From assembly GCA_023703615.1 (NCBI GenBank), contig CP097971.1, positions 522,315-586,314 on the forward strand: DNA of 64,000 nt, written 5' to 3'. This stretch comes from SAR86 cluster bacterium (GTDB lineage: Bacteria; Pseudomonadota; Gammaproteobacteria; Magnimaribacterales; D2472). Numbering within the stretch: the first letter of the stretch is position 1; each line of letters begins with the position of its first letter. A model generated the notes under the pieces. The model was not told where the DNA came from and did not search any database. It was given only the letters and a program-made list of their open reading frames with translations. Below are positions 1 to 10,265 of the stretch, in pieces. The translations under genes and the position numbers were made by a program.

Positions 1-294
1 AGCACTTAAATCTCCAATAATCATCCCGTTCCCTTTAAAAGCTAGGGAGTATCCGTAAACTACCCAACAAACCGATATAAGGCATGCAATAGTAAAACAT
101 TGCATTAGTACAGATAAAACATTTTTCGATCTAACCAATCCTCCATAAAATAGAGCTAACCCAGGCAAAGTCATAAATAAAACAAGTGCTGTTGATGTAA
201 GTATCCATGCGGTATCACCAGAATTAGATTCGCTAGCCAATGACAATTGTGAAAAAAAACTTAAATACAAAACTAGAAAAAATTTATGTTTCAT
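1..294 (-). CDS. amt: Ammonium transporter, AmtB type (partial, N-terminal 98 residues)
   Basis: This gene starts at 294 and runs off the left edge. The visible product has a signal-like hydrophobic N-terminus ending near LSLASES, then membrane segments with the AmtB signatures ALVLFMTLPGLALFYGGLVR and VCWVVYGYSLAF. E. coli AmtB has nearly the same residues at this point, so I read it as an ammonium channel of the inner membrane. It is a different subtype from the Amt encoded just upstream at 510-1757. The start is supported by a strong ribosome-binding site, AAGGGGAT, five bases before the ATG. It is probably the last visible gene of the minus-strand TorF-PII-Amt operon, or has its own promoter in the AT-rich 295-419 stretch. 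Confidence 0.9.
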   Translation of the reverse strand, partial: MKHKFFLVLYLSFFSQLSLASESNSGDTAWILTSTALVLFMTLPGLALFYGGLVRSKNVLSVLMQCFTIACLISVCWVVYGYSLAFKGNGMIIGDLSA

Positions 295-419
295 CGTGAT
301 CCCCTTAAATTTAGATATGATAAATATATATAAGAATTTAATAATTGAACTATATATAAAAAAAATACTAAAAAAAAGTATTTAAGTTAAATAAAAAAAA
401 TAAAGATCTTAGAAAGGTG

Positions 420-451
420 AAAAGAGTTATTGTTTGGGCAATAACTCTTTT
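420..451 (-). terminator. Perfect 13-bp hairpin between two amt genes
   Basis: Bases 420-432 and 439-451 are perfect inverted repeats with a 6-base loop. Read on the minus strand it follows the hairpin at 469-503 and is followed, about 12 bases later, by an AT-rich run. It could attenuate or end transcription between the two amt genes, or protect the 3' end of the first transcript. Confidence 0.5.
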
Positions 452-468
452 CTATTTAGTTAATTTAA

Positions 469-503
469 AAGGCAGCTAGTTAGGGGGGAGGATAAGCTGC
501 CTT
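469..503 (-). terminator. C-rich-loop terminator-like hairpin after amt
   Basis: Bases 469-477 and 495-503 form a perfect 9-bp stem. Read on the minus strand, the hairpin begins seven bases after the amt stop codon and is followed by UUUU, as in an intrinsic terminator. The 17-base loop is unusually C-rich on that strand, UAUCCUCCCCCCUAACU, and is complementary to purine-rich ribosome-binding sites. See the findings for a possible regulatory role. Confidence 0.6.
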
Positions 504-509
504 AATAAA

Positions 510-1757
510 TTATTTAAATTCTGGATATGATTCAACTCCTATCTCTGAAGCATCAAGACCCATGTCTTGCTCTTCATCAGTTGCTCTAATTGGCATAACC
601 ATATTGATTACAAATATAGTTATTAAACTTGCAACATAAGTGAATCCACCGATTGCAACTACTCCAGCAAACTGCATACCAAAGCTAGCATCTGATGTTA
701 AAGGTACAACCATAACACCAAAAATACCAACAATTCCGTGAGCAGAAATAGCACCAACTGGATCATCAATTTTAAGTGTCTTGTCTAGGAATAAAATTGA
801 AAAATAAACAATGACTCCACCAACAGCACCAATTAGCACAGCAGTACCACCACTTGGAGCACTTGGACCTGCAGTAATTGCAACTAGTCCTGCTATAGCA
901 CCATTAATAGCCATGGTTACATCCATTTTTCCTGTTAAAAAGAGACTAGTAAATAATGCAGCAACAACTCCACCTGCAGCAGCCATATTTGTATTTAAGA
1001 ATACTTGACTGACAGCAATAGCACTCGCTTCATCACTAACTATTAATTCTGAACCACCATTAAATCCAAACCATCCTAACCATAATATCCATGCACCAAG
1101 AGCTGCCATTGGAATATTTGATCCTGGCATAGCATTTGATGTGCCGTCGAAGTTATACTTACCTTTTCTAGCTCCTAGAACGGTAACAACTGCTAAAGCT
1201 GCAGCAGCACCACATAAATGCACTGTTCCTGAACCTGCGTAGTCTGAATAGCCACCTTGGCTTAAGAAACCACCACCCCAGTTCCAATAACCTTGGATAG
1301 GATAGATAAAGCCTGTAAGCACAATGGCAAATATAAAGAATGGTAATAATTTCATTCTTCCAGCAACTGCACCTGATACGATAGACATTGCTGTAGCAAC
1401 AAAGACTACTTGGAAAAAGAAGTCAGCTTGTTGTGAATAATCCATACCATACGGCATTCCAATTTCTTCGTTAGGTAACGATGTTGACAGGCTCCATGAT
1501 GTACCAATCGCAGGTAAATAACTCTCTAAAGCACCTCCAAATGCTCCACCACCTGGATACATAAGCATGAATCCACATGTTAAATACATGATACATGCTA
1601 TTGAATATAGTCCTAAGTTCTTAGTAACTATCTCTGAGACATCTTTCTTTTGAACAAGTCCTGCTTCTAGCATGGTAAAACCAGCTGCCATCCACATAAC
1701 AAGTGCTCCAGCCATAATGGCGTAGAAAGTGTCTAATGCAAATTTTACTTCTTCCAT
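510..1757 (-). CDS. amt: Ammonium transporter (Amt family)
   Basis: This 415-residue multi-pass inner-membrane channel moves ammonium into the cell. The two pore histidines are visible at H180 (SGTVHLCGA) and H340 (SAHGIVGIFG), and the cytoplasmic C-terminal tail has the usual acidic EEQDMGLDASEIG region involved in PII control. The N-terminus (WMAAGFTMLEAGLV) belongs to the Amt group lacking a signal peptide, unlike the AmtB-type partner downstream. An AGGAG site eight bases before the ATG supports the start. It lies 22 bases after the PII gene, the classic glnK-amt pair, so expression is expected to rise under nitrogen limitation (inference). Confidence 0.95.
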   Translation of the reverse strand: MEEVKFALDTFYAIMAGALVMWMAAGFTMLEAGLVQKKDVSEIVTKNLGLYSIACIMYLTCGFMLMYPGGGAFGGALESYLPAIGTSWSLSTSLPNEEIGMPYGMDYSQQADFFFQVVFVATAMSIVSGAVAGRMKLLPFFIFAIVLTGFIYPIQGYWNWGGGFLSQGGYSDYAGSGTVHLCGAAAALAVVTVLGARKGKYNFDGTSNAMPGSNIPMAALGAWILWLGWFGFNGGSELIVSDEASAIAVSQVFLNTNMAAAGGVVAALFTSLFLTGKMDVTMAINGAIAGLVAITAGPSAPSGGTAVLIGAVGGVIVYFSILFLDKTLKIDDPVGAISAHGIVGIFGVMVVPLTSDASFGMQFAGVVAIGGFTYVASLITIFVINMVMPIRATDEEQDMGLDASEIGVESYPEFK

Positions 1758-1779
1758 AATTAAATACTCCTTTATAAAT

Positions 1780-2121
<342 letters not shown>

Positions 2122-2128
2122 TTATGAT

Positions 2129-2752
2129 TTAGAGGCTTGCACCTATTGAAAAAACTAATGCATCTTCGTCTACACCGCTATATCCCTCATCAGAGAAGTC
2201 TGTATAAGCGATACTGCAGTCATATGATCCACAACCAAAACCATAAGAGATCAAGAAGTTATCTCCCATATCATCATATTGACCATATGAAACTCCAACC
2301 GCACCGATTGCATATGAGAATTCTAAATAATCAGTAAAATCATCTTGACCAGCTGCATATGTAATTCCAAAATCACCCATGCTTAGACCTAATACGATTT
2401 CTTCGAAATCATACGCATCAATTCCAGGGTATTTAAACATTACATAACCAATATCAACTCCAATGCCGCCAACTTCAGTTCCGTAACCAAAATATACGTC
2501 AAATTCGTTTCCAGAGCCGTATTCTGTTAAGACACCAGCATCATCTGTTGCATAGCCCCAATTGATGTTTGCGCCCCATACGCCTGCATAAAAACCACTG
2601 TCATTTTCATAATCAAAACCACCTGAAACAGAAATACCATCTGATTGGGTCATTCCTCTCCAAATGTAGTCTGATGTAATACCAACGTTTGCACTAACAG
2701 CAGCAAATGAAGGTAAAGACATGACAGCTAACATTAAAAATAACTTTTTCAT
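2129..2752 (-). CDS. TorF-family putative outer-membrane protein
   Basis: This 207-residue protein has a clear signal peptide (about residues 1-21, cleavage after SFAAVSA) followed by the signature NVGITSDYIWRGMTQSDG of the proteobacterial TorF/Gcw_chp family. Glycine- and aromatic-rich alternating stretches and a final SIGASL strand suggest a beta-barrel in the outer membrane. Members of this family often lie beside glnK-amt, and here it is the first gene of that operon, so it may help ammonium or other small nitrogen compounds cross the outer membrane (inference; substrate unproven). AAGGAG precedes the ATG by six bases. Confidence 0.85.
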   Translation of the reverse strand: MKKLFLMLAVMSLPSFAAVSANVGITSDYIWRGMTQSDGISVSGGFDYENDSGFYAGVWGANINWGYATDDAGVLTEYGSGNEFDVYFGYGTEVGGIGVDIGYVMFKYPGIDAYDFEEIVLGLSMGDFGITYAAGQDDFTDYLEFSYAIGAVGVSYGQYDDMGDNFLISYGFGCGSYDCSIAYTDFSDEGYSGVDEDALVFSIGASL

Positions 2753-2878
2753 ATTTTCTCCTTATATAAGAATGAATTAAGTTCAATACTATTAATGCAA
2801 GATCAATGCCAAAAAACAAAATATGTTAGAAAAAGCTATAATTTCAAAGTTATTATAAGCAAACGGAGCATTTCAAAG

Positions 2879-3649
2879 ATGATTTTAAAAAATAATGTGG
2901 CTTTAGTTACAGGTGGTGCGTCTGGTCTTGGTCGAGCAACAGTTGAACATTTTGTAAACAATGGCGCAAAAGTAGCAATCTTAGATTTAAATAAAGAAAA
3001 CGCACTGGAAATAATTGAAAATCTTGGTGAAGATAACGTATGTTTTATTGAAACAAACGTCATGGAAGAAGAGTCTGTTCAAAATGCTATTACAGCTATA
3101 AAAGATAAATACAAAAAATTACACTTTGTAATTAATTGTGCAGGAACAGGATACGGAGCAAGAATTCTTGGAAAAGATAAACCTCATCCATTAGACCATT
3201 TTAAATTTATCATAGATCTTAATCTTGTTGGTACCTTTAACGTAATGAGATTAGCTGCTGAACTTATTGATAAAAATGATCCTTCAATTGATGGTGAAAA
3301 AGGAGTAATAATAAATACTGCCTCTGTTGCCGGCTATGAAGGACAAATTGGCCAATCTGCTTATAGCGCTTCAAAAGCAGGTGTGATAGGTCTAACTCTT
3401 ACAGCAGCCAGAGATCTTGCTAGGCATGGAATAAGAGTCTGTACAATTGCCCCCGGTATTTTTGATACGCCCTTGATGAAAATGGCGCCAGATAAAATTA
3501 GAGATCCTTTATTAGACTCAACTCAGTTTCCTCATAGGTTTGGAAATCCACAAGAATTTGCACTTTTGTCAGAACACATAGTTAATAATAGTTACTTAAA
3601 TGGAGAAACTATCAGATTAGATTCTGGTATGAGAATGACACCAAGATAA
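2879..3649 (+). CDS. Short-chain dehydrogenase, 3-hydroxyacyl-CoA dehydrogenase type 2 (HSD10-like)
   Basis: This 256-residue SDR probably oxidises 3-hydroxyacyl-CoA or 2-methyl-3-hydroxybutyryl-CoA with NAD. The cofactor loop TGGASGLG is at residues 11-18 and the catalytic Tyr162 and Lys166 lie in SAYSASKAG. The stretch GQSAYSASKAGVIGLTL followed by APGIFDTPL and NGETIRLDSGMRM closely resembles human HSD17B10. An in-frame ATG at 2795 exists, but the start at 2879 fits the family N-terminus and has GGAG upstream. It stands alone on the plus strand, diverging from the TorF operon, and likely takes part in branched amino acid or fatty acid breakdown. Confidence 0.85.
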   Translation: MILKNNVALVTGGASGLGRATVEHFVNNGAKVAILDLNKENALEIIENLGEDNVCFIETNVMEEESVQNAITAIKDKYKKLHFVINCAGTGYGARILGKDKPHPLDHFKFIIDLNLVGTFNVMRLAAELIDKNDPSIDGEKGVIINTASVAGYEGQIGQSAYSASKAGVIGLTLTAARDLARHGIRVCTIAPGIFDTPLMKMAPDKIRDPLLDSTQFPHRFGNPQEFALLSEHIVNNSYLNGETIRLDSGMRMTPR

Positions 3650-3652
3650 TTG

Positions 3653-3784
3653 TTATTGTATTGCCACCCAATATGTTGCAGCGATTACACTAACAATTAC
3701 TAAAAAAAGAACTACCTTAGTATCAGATTTGCTGTCTTCATTAGCTTCTTTTGATTCGTAATATTTTTCAAATTCATCATTCAT
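3653..3784 (-). CDS. Small single-pass membrane protein (43 aa), unknown function
   Basis: This short gene is the third member of the trxB-acuI unit: it begins two bases after the acuI stop codon. The 43-residue product has an acidic, charged N-terminal half (MNDEFEKYYESKEANEDSK) and one hydrophobic C-terminal helix (VVLFLVIVSVIAATYWVAI). I do not recognise a family. The two-base spacing repeats that between trxB and acuI, which supports translation by coupling. It ends three bases from the stop of the convergent SDR gene. Confidence 0.6.
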   Translation of the reverse strand: MNDEFEKYYESKEANEDSKSDTKVVLFLVIVSVIAATYWVAIQ

Positions 3785-3786
3785 TT

Positions 3787-4770
3787 TTATACCTCATGTT
3801 TAATTACAACTCTGCCAACCTGTTGACCATTTAAAATTTTTTGTATTTCAATATCAATATCCTCAAGTGAAACTACTTTAGAATAATCTTCAAGATTTAT
3901 TTTCCATTCATTTGCTAAAAGATTCCATAATTCACACTTGAAGAGTATATCCGATTCCGCAGAATCAATTCCAACAAGTGAAACACCTCTTAAAATAAAT
4001 GGAAAAACCGATGATGTAAATTTTGCTCCTGCCACATTTCCACAACATGAAACACATCCCTTATGACATATTAAAGAAATAATTTTAGATAATATATCAC
4101 CGCCTACTGTATCGACACCGCCAGCATATTCAGCTCTATCTAGAGGTCTAATAGGATCGTGCATAAATTTGTCTCTATTTATAACACTAGACGCACCCAT
4201 CTTTTTTAATTTATTAGATTCGTTCTCCTTTGAAGTTAATGCATGAACTTTATAATCAAGCTTAGATAGAATATTTACTGCAACAGAGCCTACACCTCCA
4301 GTTGCACCTGAAACAATAATTGGTAATTTTTTAGTAACATTTGCATTACAAATAGCTTTTACACATGCGGCAGCTGTAATTCCAGCAGTACCTATTTGCA
4401 TTGATTCTTGAAGAGTGAGTTCTTTAGGCAATTTAACCAACCATTTAGAGGGCAGATGAACAATTTCTCCAAACCCACCAAAAACAGACATGCCTATTTT
4501 ATAACCAGTTGCAATTACTTTTTCACCAATCTTAAAATCGGGAGATTTTGAATCAATTATTTCTCCAGCTACGTCAATACCCGGAACAAATGGATATCCC
4601 CTTACAACTCCTTTTACGCCTGTAGCTGCTAGTGCATCTTTGTAATTTAATGAAGAATAATGAACTTTTATCAAAACATTGCCATCTTCAACAGACGGGG
4701 TGTCTAATTCTTTAATAGAGCCTGTAAATATATTATTTAACTCTTCAACCAAATAAGCTTTGTATTTCAT
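3787..4770 (-). CDS. acuI: YhdH/AcuI-family NADPH:quinone oxidoreductase, putative acryloyl-CoA reductase
   Basis: This 327-residue zinc-free medium-chain dehydrogenase matches the YhdH/AcuI family throughout: SSLNYKDALAATG near the N-terminus, PGIDVAGEI, the NADPH-binding TGGVGSVA motif and the C-terminal GQQVGRVVIK. AcuI proteins reduce acryloyl-CoA to propionyl-CoA, which detoxifies a product of DMSP or 3-hydroxypropionate catabolism. The open frame extends 15 codons upstream into trxB, but MKYKAYLVEE is the family-like start and lies two bases after the trxB stop. A DmdA-like gene at 37825 is compatible with organosulfur use, but it is distant and the substrate is not proven. Confidence 0.8.
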   Translation of the reverse strand: MKYKAYLVEELNNIFTGSIKELDTPSVEDGNVLIKVHYSSLNYKDALAATGVKGVVRGYPFVPGIDVAGEIIDSKSPDFKIGEKVIATGYKIGMSVFGGFGEIVHLPSKWLVKLPKELTLQESMQIGTAGITAAACVKAICNANVTKKLPIIVSGATGGVGSVAVNILSKLDYKVHALTSKENESNKLKKMGASSVINRDKFMHDPIRPLDRAEYAGGVDTVGGDILSKIISLICHKGCVSCCGNVAGAKFTSSVFPFILRGVSLVGIDSAESDILFKCELWNLLANEWKINLEDYSKVVSLEDIDIEIQKILNGQQVGRVVIKHEV

Positions 4771-4772
4771 TC

Positions 4773-5708
<936 letters not shown>

Positions 5709-5786
5709 TCAGATTATAATTGAATATTAAGAAAATTGTGATTGATTGAACCTATAATTTATTAATAATATAGAATAACCTTATAT

Positions 5787-8075
5787 ATGGCTTCAAGATA
5801 TATTAAAAATACTTTACTTAACTTCTTAAGTTTTTTTTTAATAGCTATCTCTTTATATATTTTTATATCTTTAGTTTCACATAATCCAAGTGATTCAGGT
5901 TTTTTTAATAAATCCTCCTCGACAACTATTGAAAACTTAGGTGGTCCACTTGGCGCAAATATATCAGATTTCTTATTCACCTTAATTGGTTTAGGTGCAT
6001 ATTTACTTCTATTTATAGGATGCGTTTGGGCGTATCAAAGTATTTTTCATCAAGATGCTTACAGTTCTATTGTGAAGTCTTTAGTAAGATTTATAAGTTC
6101 TTTTATTCTCTTATTAAGTTTTTGCTCAATATTAGAGTATTACTTTATTGGTTATGCAGGAGGCTTTATTGGCAAAGAAATATTCTTCAACTTATCAAAT
6201 TATATTGGTTTTATAGGCAGTTTAATTTTCTTTATTATTTTCATTGTTCCAGCAGCATCATTGTCTTTAAATTTTTCATGGTTAAGTTTAATAGATCATA
6301 CTGGCAGGGGCGTAATCTTAATAAACAAACTTTTAATAGAGTTTATAAAAAAAACTTATTCTTTTATAAAAAATATTGAATATCATCAACTGCAAAAATT
6401 TCTACCTTTATTAAGAAATGTTCAAATAAAAAAACCAATAAAGAAAGAGACTAAAGACTACACTAATAAAACAAAAGTAACTGATGAGCCTATTGAAGCA
6501 AATGAAGTTGCTAAAGAAAATCAACCAGAACTTTCAAATGTAATGGAACCTTTATTAAAAGAAGTTAAAAAACCAACCAATAATGAAGAACCTCCAGAGC
6601 AAACAGTTATGCCAAGTACAGAGCTTTTAGATAGAGCTCTTGATGACGGATCCTCATTAAATCAAACAGAATTAAATCAAATAGCGTCTCTTCTGGAAGA
6701 TAAACTTCAAGAATTTGGTATTGAGGCATCTGTTGAATCAGTTTTACCTGGTCCTGTTGTCACCAGATTTGAAATACAGCCAGCTCCTGGTACAAAGGCT
6801 AGTAAAATTACAGGAATTGCACAAGACATAGCTAGATCTTTGTCAGTCAGCAGTGTTCGAGTGGTAGAGGTAATTGAAGGCAAATCATATGTTGGAATTG
6901 AAATACCTAATACCAATAGAAAAATGGTTAGGCTTACTGAAATCCTTTCATCAAAAGCATTTAAATCTTCGCCTTCTAACTTGTCGTTAGCTTTGGGTCA
7001 CGACATTGCAGGTAATCCAGTAGTTGTTGATCTTGCAAAAATGCCACATTTGCTGGTTGCAGGTACTACTGGTTCAGGTAAGTCAGTCGGTGTTAACGCG
7101 ATGTTATTAAGTCTTTTATTTAAATGCGATCCAAAAGATGTTCGTTTAATATTAATTGATCCAAAAATGCTTGAATTATCTGTCTATGACGGCATTGCTC
7201 ATTTATTGACTCCAGTCATAACTGATATGACTGATGCTTCAAATGGTTTGAGATGGTGTGTTGTTGAAATGGATAGAAGATATAAATTAATGTCTATTAT
7301 GGGCGTTAGAAATTTAGCAGGCTTTAACAAAAAAATCGAAGAAGCTGCTAAAAATGGAAAGCAAATTTTAAATCCATTAAAAGAAGATGAAGAAGAATAT
7401 CTTGAGCCACTTCCTTCAATTGTGGTAGTTGTTGATGAATTTGCAGATATGATGATGCTTGTTGGAAAAAAAGTAGAGCATTTAATAGCTAGAATAGCAC
7501 AAAAGGCAAGAGCTGCAGGTATTCACTTAATTTTAGCAACTCAAAGACCATCTGTTGACGTTATAACAGGTTTAATAAAAGCAAATATTCCTACTAGAAT
7601 CGGTTTTCAAGTTTCAACTAAAATTGATTCAAGAACAATACTAGACCAGGGTGGAGCTGAACAACTATTAGGTTATGGCGATATGTTATATCTTCCACCA
7701 GGTGTTGGTGTACCAGTTAGAGTTCATGGAGCATTTGTTGGTGATGATGAAGTTCATCGAGTTGTAAATGACTGGAAGTCTAGAGCTGAGCCAGATTATA
7801 TTGACGAAATTGTATCTTCAGCACAAGAAACAGGCCCTATACCAGGATGGTCTGGTTCGGATAGTGGAAATTCTGAGGATAGTGACGAGCTTTATGACGA
7901 GGCTGTAAATTTTGTTATAGAATCAAGAAGAGCATCTATATCAGCGGTTCAAAGAAAATTAAGAATTGGATATAACCGAGCAGCAAGGTTAATCGAGACA
8001 ATGGAAGAGGCCGGTTTAGTTTCTGAAATGAGTTCGAATGGATCAAGAGAAGTCTTAGTCCCAAAACAAAATTGA
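5787..8075 (+). CDS. ftsK: DNA translocase FtsK
   Basis: This 762-residue septum-located motor pumps DNA toward dif during division. Four or five hydrophobic segments fill residues 1-170. A short charged linker (about 205-270) follows, much shorter than in E. coli. The RecA-like motor has Walker A GTTGSGKS around residues 426-433 and Walker [11 protein letters not shown] around 545-554. The C-terminal winged-helix gamma domain (about 695-762) ends the protein and would read KOPS sequences. No clear ribosome-binding site precedes the ATG. The stop TGA overlaps the TTG start of lolA. Confidence 0.95.
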   Translation: MASRYIKNTLLNFLSFFLIAISLYIFISLVSHNPSDSGFFNKSSSTTIENLGGPLGANISDFLFTLIGLGAYLLLFIGCVWAYQSIFHQDAYSSIVKSLVRFISSFILLLSFCSILEYYFIGYAGGFIGKEIFFNLSNYIGFIGSLIFFIIFIVPAASLSLNFSWLSLIDHTGRGVILINKLLIEFIKKTYSFIKNIEYHQLQKFLPLLRNVQIKKPIKKETKDYTNKTKVTDEPIEANEVAKENQPELSNVMEPLLKEVKKPTNNEEPPEQTVMPSTELLDRALDDGSSLNQTELNQIASLLEDKLQEFGIEASVESVLPGPVVTRFEIQPAPGTKASKITGIAQDIARSLSVSSVRVVEVIEGKSYVGIEIPNTNRKMVRLTEILSSKAFKSSPSNLSLALGHDIAGNPVVVDLAKMPHLLVAGTTGSGKSVGVNAMLLSLLFKCDPKDVRLILIDPKMLELSVYDGIAHLLTPVITDMTDASNGLRWCVVEMDRRYKLMSIMGVRNLAGFNKKIEEAAKNGKQILNPLKEDEEEYLEPLPSIVVVVDEFADMMMLVGKKVEHLIARIAQKARAAGIHLILATQRPSVDVITGLIKANIPTRIGFQVSTKIDSRTILDQGGAEQLLGYGDMLYLPPGVGVPVRVHGAFVGDDEVHRVVNDWKSRAEPDYIDEIVSSAQETGPIPGWSGSDSGNSEDSDELYDEAVNFVIESRRASISAVQRKLRIGYNRAARLIETMEEAGLVSEMSSNGSREVLVPKQN

Positions 8076-8560
8076 AAAAACTTATTTCAATTTTAATATT
8101 TTTTTCACTTTCTTCATATTCTGATGCAGTTGAAGAGGTAAATAGAGTATTAAAAAAAGATTTAAGTTATCAACAATTTACTACGATTAATGATGAAAAA
8201 AAAATATCAACAGGGGTAATTAAAAAATCTGACGGTGAGACAATAATCGAAGTTATTAGTCCCTACAAAGAAAAATATGTAATTAACAAAGATAAAATCA
8301 TTGTTTATGATTTCGAATTTAATAATACATCAGAAATAGAAATTTCAAATATAGATAACTTGGTTTTCGATATTATTCTTTATGGAATTGATAAATCAAA
8401 AGTAAACATAGATTTGATTGATGATAAAACTTTTAAATTATCTTTGATTGATCACAATGACATTGAATTTAAAAATATTAATCCTGAAAGTTTTTCGGTA
8501 ACATTTGATGACAATATGAATATACAAAATTATATTATCTTTAAATTAATAAAGTCATGA
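8072..8560 (+). CDS. lolA: Outer-membrane lipoprotein carrier LolA (divergent, short)
   Basis: This 162-residue protein lies exactly where lolA sits in gammaproteobacteria, between ftsK and the serS block. A signal peptide ([19 protein letters not shown]) is visible. The mature part alternates short beta strands, including the [26 protein letters not shown] stretch typical of LolA (polar-hydrophobic strands after the first helix). It is about 40 residues shorter than E. coli LolA. The role would be to shuttle lipoproteins through the periplasm from the LolCD complex encoded at 51078. It starts with TTG, overlapping the ftsK stop by four bases. Confidence 0.75.
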   Translation: MKKLISILIFFSLSSYSDAVEEVNRVLKKDLSYQQFTTINDEKKISTGVIKKSDGETIIEVISPYKEKYVINKDKIIVYDFEFNNTSEIEISNIDNLVFDIILYGIDKSKVNIDLIDDKTFKLSLIDHNDIEFKNINPESFSVTFDDNMNIQNYIIFKLIKS

Positions 8561-8913
8561 TAAATCTTTTACTTGTGGGTATTGGTGGAAGTCTTGGAGC
8601 CATGTGCAGATATGCGCTTACAGAATTCATACATAAATATATACCAACTAATTTTCCAAGTGGTACATTTTTTGTAAACCTCTTAGGTTGTTTTCTAATC
8701 GGTGTATTTGTTGGATGTTACATGCAGAATAAAGACGGTGCTTATTTTTTATTAATTATTGGGTTTTTAGGGTCATTCACGACCATGTCAGCATTCACAA
8801 TTGAATCAGTTAATCTTTTTAATTCTAATTTTATCTTAGCCGCATCATATATAATATTGACTATACTTTTTACTTTGTTAGCAACTTACATTGGTATTCA
8901 AATTTCAAAATAG
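8557..8913 (+). CDS. crcB: Fluoride exporter CrcB/Fluc
   Basis: This 118-residue four-helix membrane protein forms a dimeric fluoride channel. Family marks are GGSLGAMCRY near the start, the SGTFFVNLLGCFLIGVF helix with the key asparagine, and GFLGSFTTMSAFT, where the phenylalanine and polar track line the pore. The ATG overlaps the lolA stop as ATGA, so there is no room for a fluoride riboswitch; expression probably follows ftsK-lolA. The same order (ftsK-lolA-rarA-crcB-serS) is known in Pseudomonas, but rarA is absent here. Confidence 0.93.
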   Translation: MINLLLVGIGGSLGAMCRYALTEFIHKYIPTNFPSGTFFVNLLGCFLIGVFVGCYMQNKDGAYFLLIIGFLGSFTTMSAFTIESVNLFNSNFILAASYIILTILFTLLATYIGIQISK

Positions 8914-10161
8914 ATGATTGATATAAAAAATTTAAGAGAAAATTTCAGTGATGTGCAAAAATCCCTTGCTAGAAGGGGTTTTGATATAGATAAAGATTTT
9001 TTTACTAAACAAGATAAATTAAGAAAAGATCTTCAAGTTGATGTTGAAAATTTAAAGGCTGAGAGAAATAAACTTTCTACAGAATTTGGCAAACTAAAAT
9101 CACAAAAAAAAGATACTAGTGAATTAAAAACACAAGTAGATTTAGTAAACGAAAAACTAAAATCAAAAGATGCTTCTCTTTCCGTTATTTTAAAAGATAT
9201 TGAGAGTTTTTTATTAAACATACCAAATCTTCCAGAAGACACCGTTCCAGATGGAGATGATGAATCTTCAAATGTAGTTCTAAGAAAAGAGGGTGATATT
9301 TATACTAAAAATAAACTTAATCATCTTGAAATTACTGAGCTAATTGATACTGATTTGGCTGCTGTTTTGGCTGGAGCTAGATTTTCTGTTTTAAAAAACC
9401 AAATAGCCAAACTTCAAAGATCACTTATAGCGTTTATGTTAGACCAAGCAATTGAGAAGGGTTATGAAGAATATTATGTTCCCTTTGTTGCAAACACTCA
9501 ATCATTGATAGGTACTGGACAACTCCCAAAGTTTGAAGAGGACTTATTTAAAGTTTCTGATAATCAATACTTAATACCAACTGCTGAAGTTCCTCTTACT
9601 AATATAAATAGAGATAAAGTAATTCCTTTAAGTGAATTACCGTCAAAACTAACATCTCATACGCCTTGTTTCAGATCAGAAGCTGGCAGTTACGGCAAAG
9701 ACACTAAAGGATTAATTCGACAACATCAATTTGAAAAAATTGAATTAGTTCAAATAACAGACTCAAAAAGTTCTTTTGATTGTTTAGAAACCCTATTAAG
9801 TGACGCTGAAAATATCCTTAAGTTACTTGAATTGCCATATCAAGTTGTAGAGTTATGTGCAGGTGATTTAGGCTTTAGTTCTTGTAAAACTTATGACATA
9901 GAGGTTTGGATACCAAGCCAAGAAAAATATAGAGAAATATCATCATGTTCAAATTTTTCAGATTTTCAGGCAAGGAGATCAAATATTAAAATTGATACCG
10001 GCAAAAATAAGGAATTTGCTCATACCATTAATGGCTCAGGCCTTGCTGTAGGTAGAACATTGGTTGCTTTAATTGAAAATAATTATGATCATGATACAAA
10101 TACTATTAGTATTCCAAAAGTCTTAGAAGACTACTTTCAATCAAATAAAATTAAACTTTAA
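8914..10161 (+). CDS. serS: Seryl-tRNA synthetase
   Basis: This 415-residue class II synthetase charges tRNA-Ser, one of which is encoded at 40167. The N-terminal coiled-coil arm (about residues 25-100, KDLQVDVENLKAERNKLS) binds the long variable arm of the tRNA. Motif 2 is visible in CFRSEAGSYGKDTKGLIRQHQFEKIELV and motif 3 in NGSGLAVGRTLVALIEN. The start codon directly follows the crcB stop with no gap, implying translational coupling. It ends the ftsK-lolA-crcB-serS unit. Confidence 0.96.
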   Translation: MIDIKNLRENFSDVQKSLARRGFDIDKDFFTKQDKLRKDLQVDVENLKAERNKLSTEFGKLKSQKKDTSELKTQVDLVNEKLKSKDASLSVILKDIESFLLNIPNLPEDTVPDGDDESSNVVLRKEGDIYTKNKLNHLEITELIDTDLAAVLAGARFSVLKNQIAKLQRSLIAFMLDQAIEKGYEEYYVPFVANTQSLIGTGQLPKFEEDLFKVSDNQYLIPTAEVPLTNINRDKVIPLSELPSKLTSHTPCFRSEAGSYGKDTKGLIRQHQFEKIELVQITDSKSSFDCLETLLSDAENILKLLELPYQVVELCAGDLGFSSCKTYDIEVWIPSQEKYREISSCSNFSDFQARRSNIKIDTGKNKEFAHTINGSGLAVGRTLVALIENNYDHDTNTISIPKVLEDYFQSNKIKL

Positions 10162-10265
10162 AAATATACATAAAATTCACAAAGATTTCACATATTTTTG
10201 TGTTTTTAAATTTAATTAAATGTATTATTATCCCTACTAACAATAATTCATCTTAAGAGGATAAA

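Noticed and set aside
420-503. Glutamine riboswitch linked to amt
   Set aside because: The hairpins lie after the first amt gene and lack the conserved glnA-RNA core; a terminator or sRNA reading fits better.
2795-2878. Upstream extension of the HSD10-like SDR
   Set aside because: The 28 extra codons are not family-like, and the ATG at 2879 has a ribosome-binding site and a normal SDR N-terminus.
6020-6379. 119-codon plus-strand ORF inside ftsK
   Set aside because: It lies wholly in another frame of the FtsK membrane region; the composition simply mirrors the T-rich hydrophobic codons.
8540-8560. Fluoride riboswitch before crcB
   Set aside because: The crcB ATG overlaps the lolA stop, and no leader or pseudoknot-like sequence is present.
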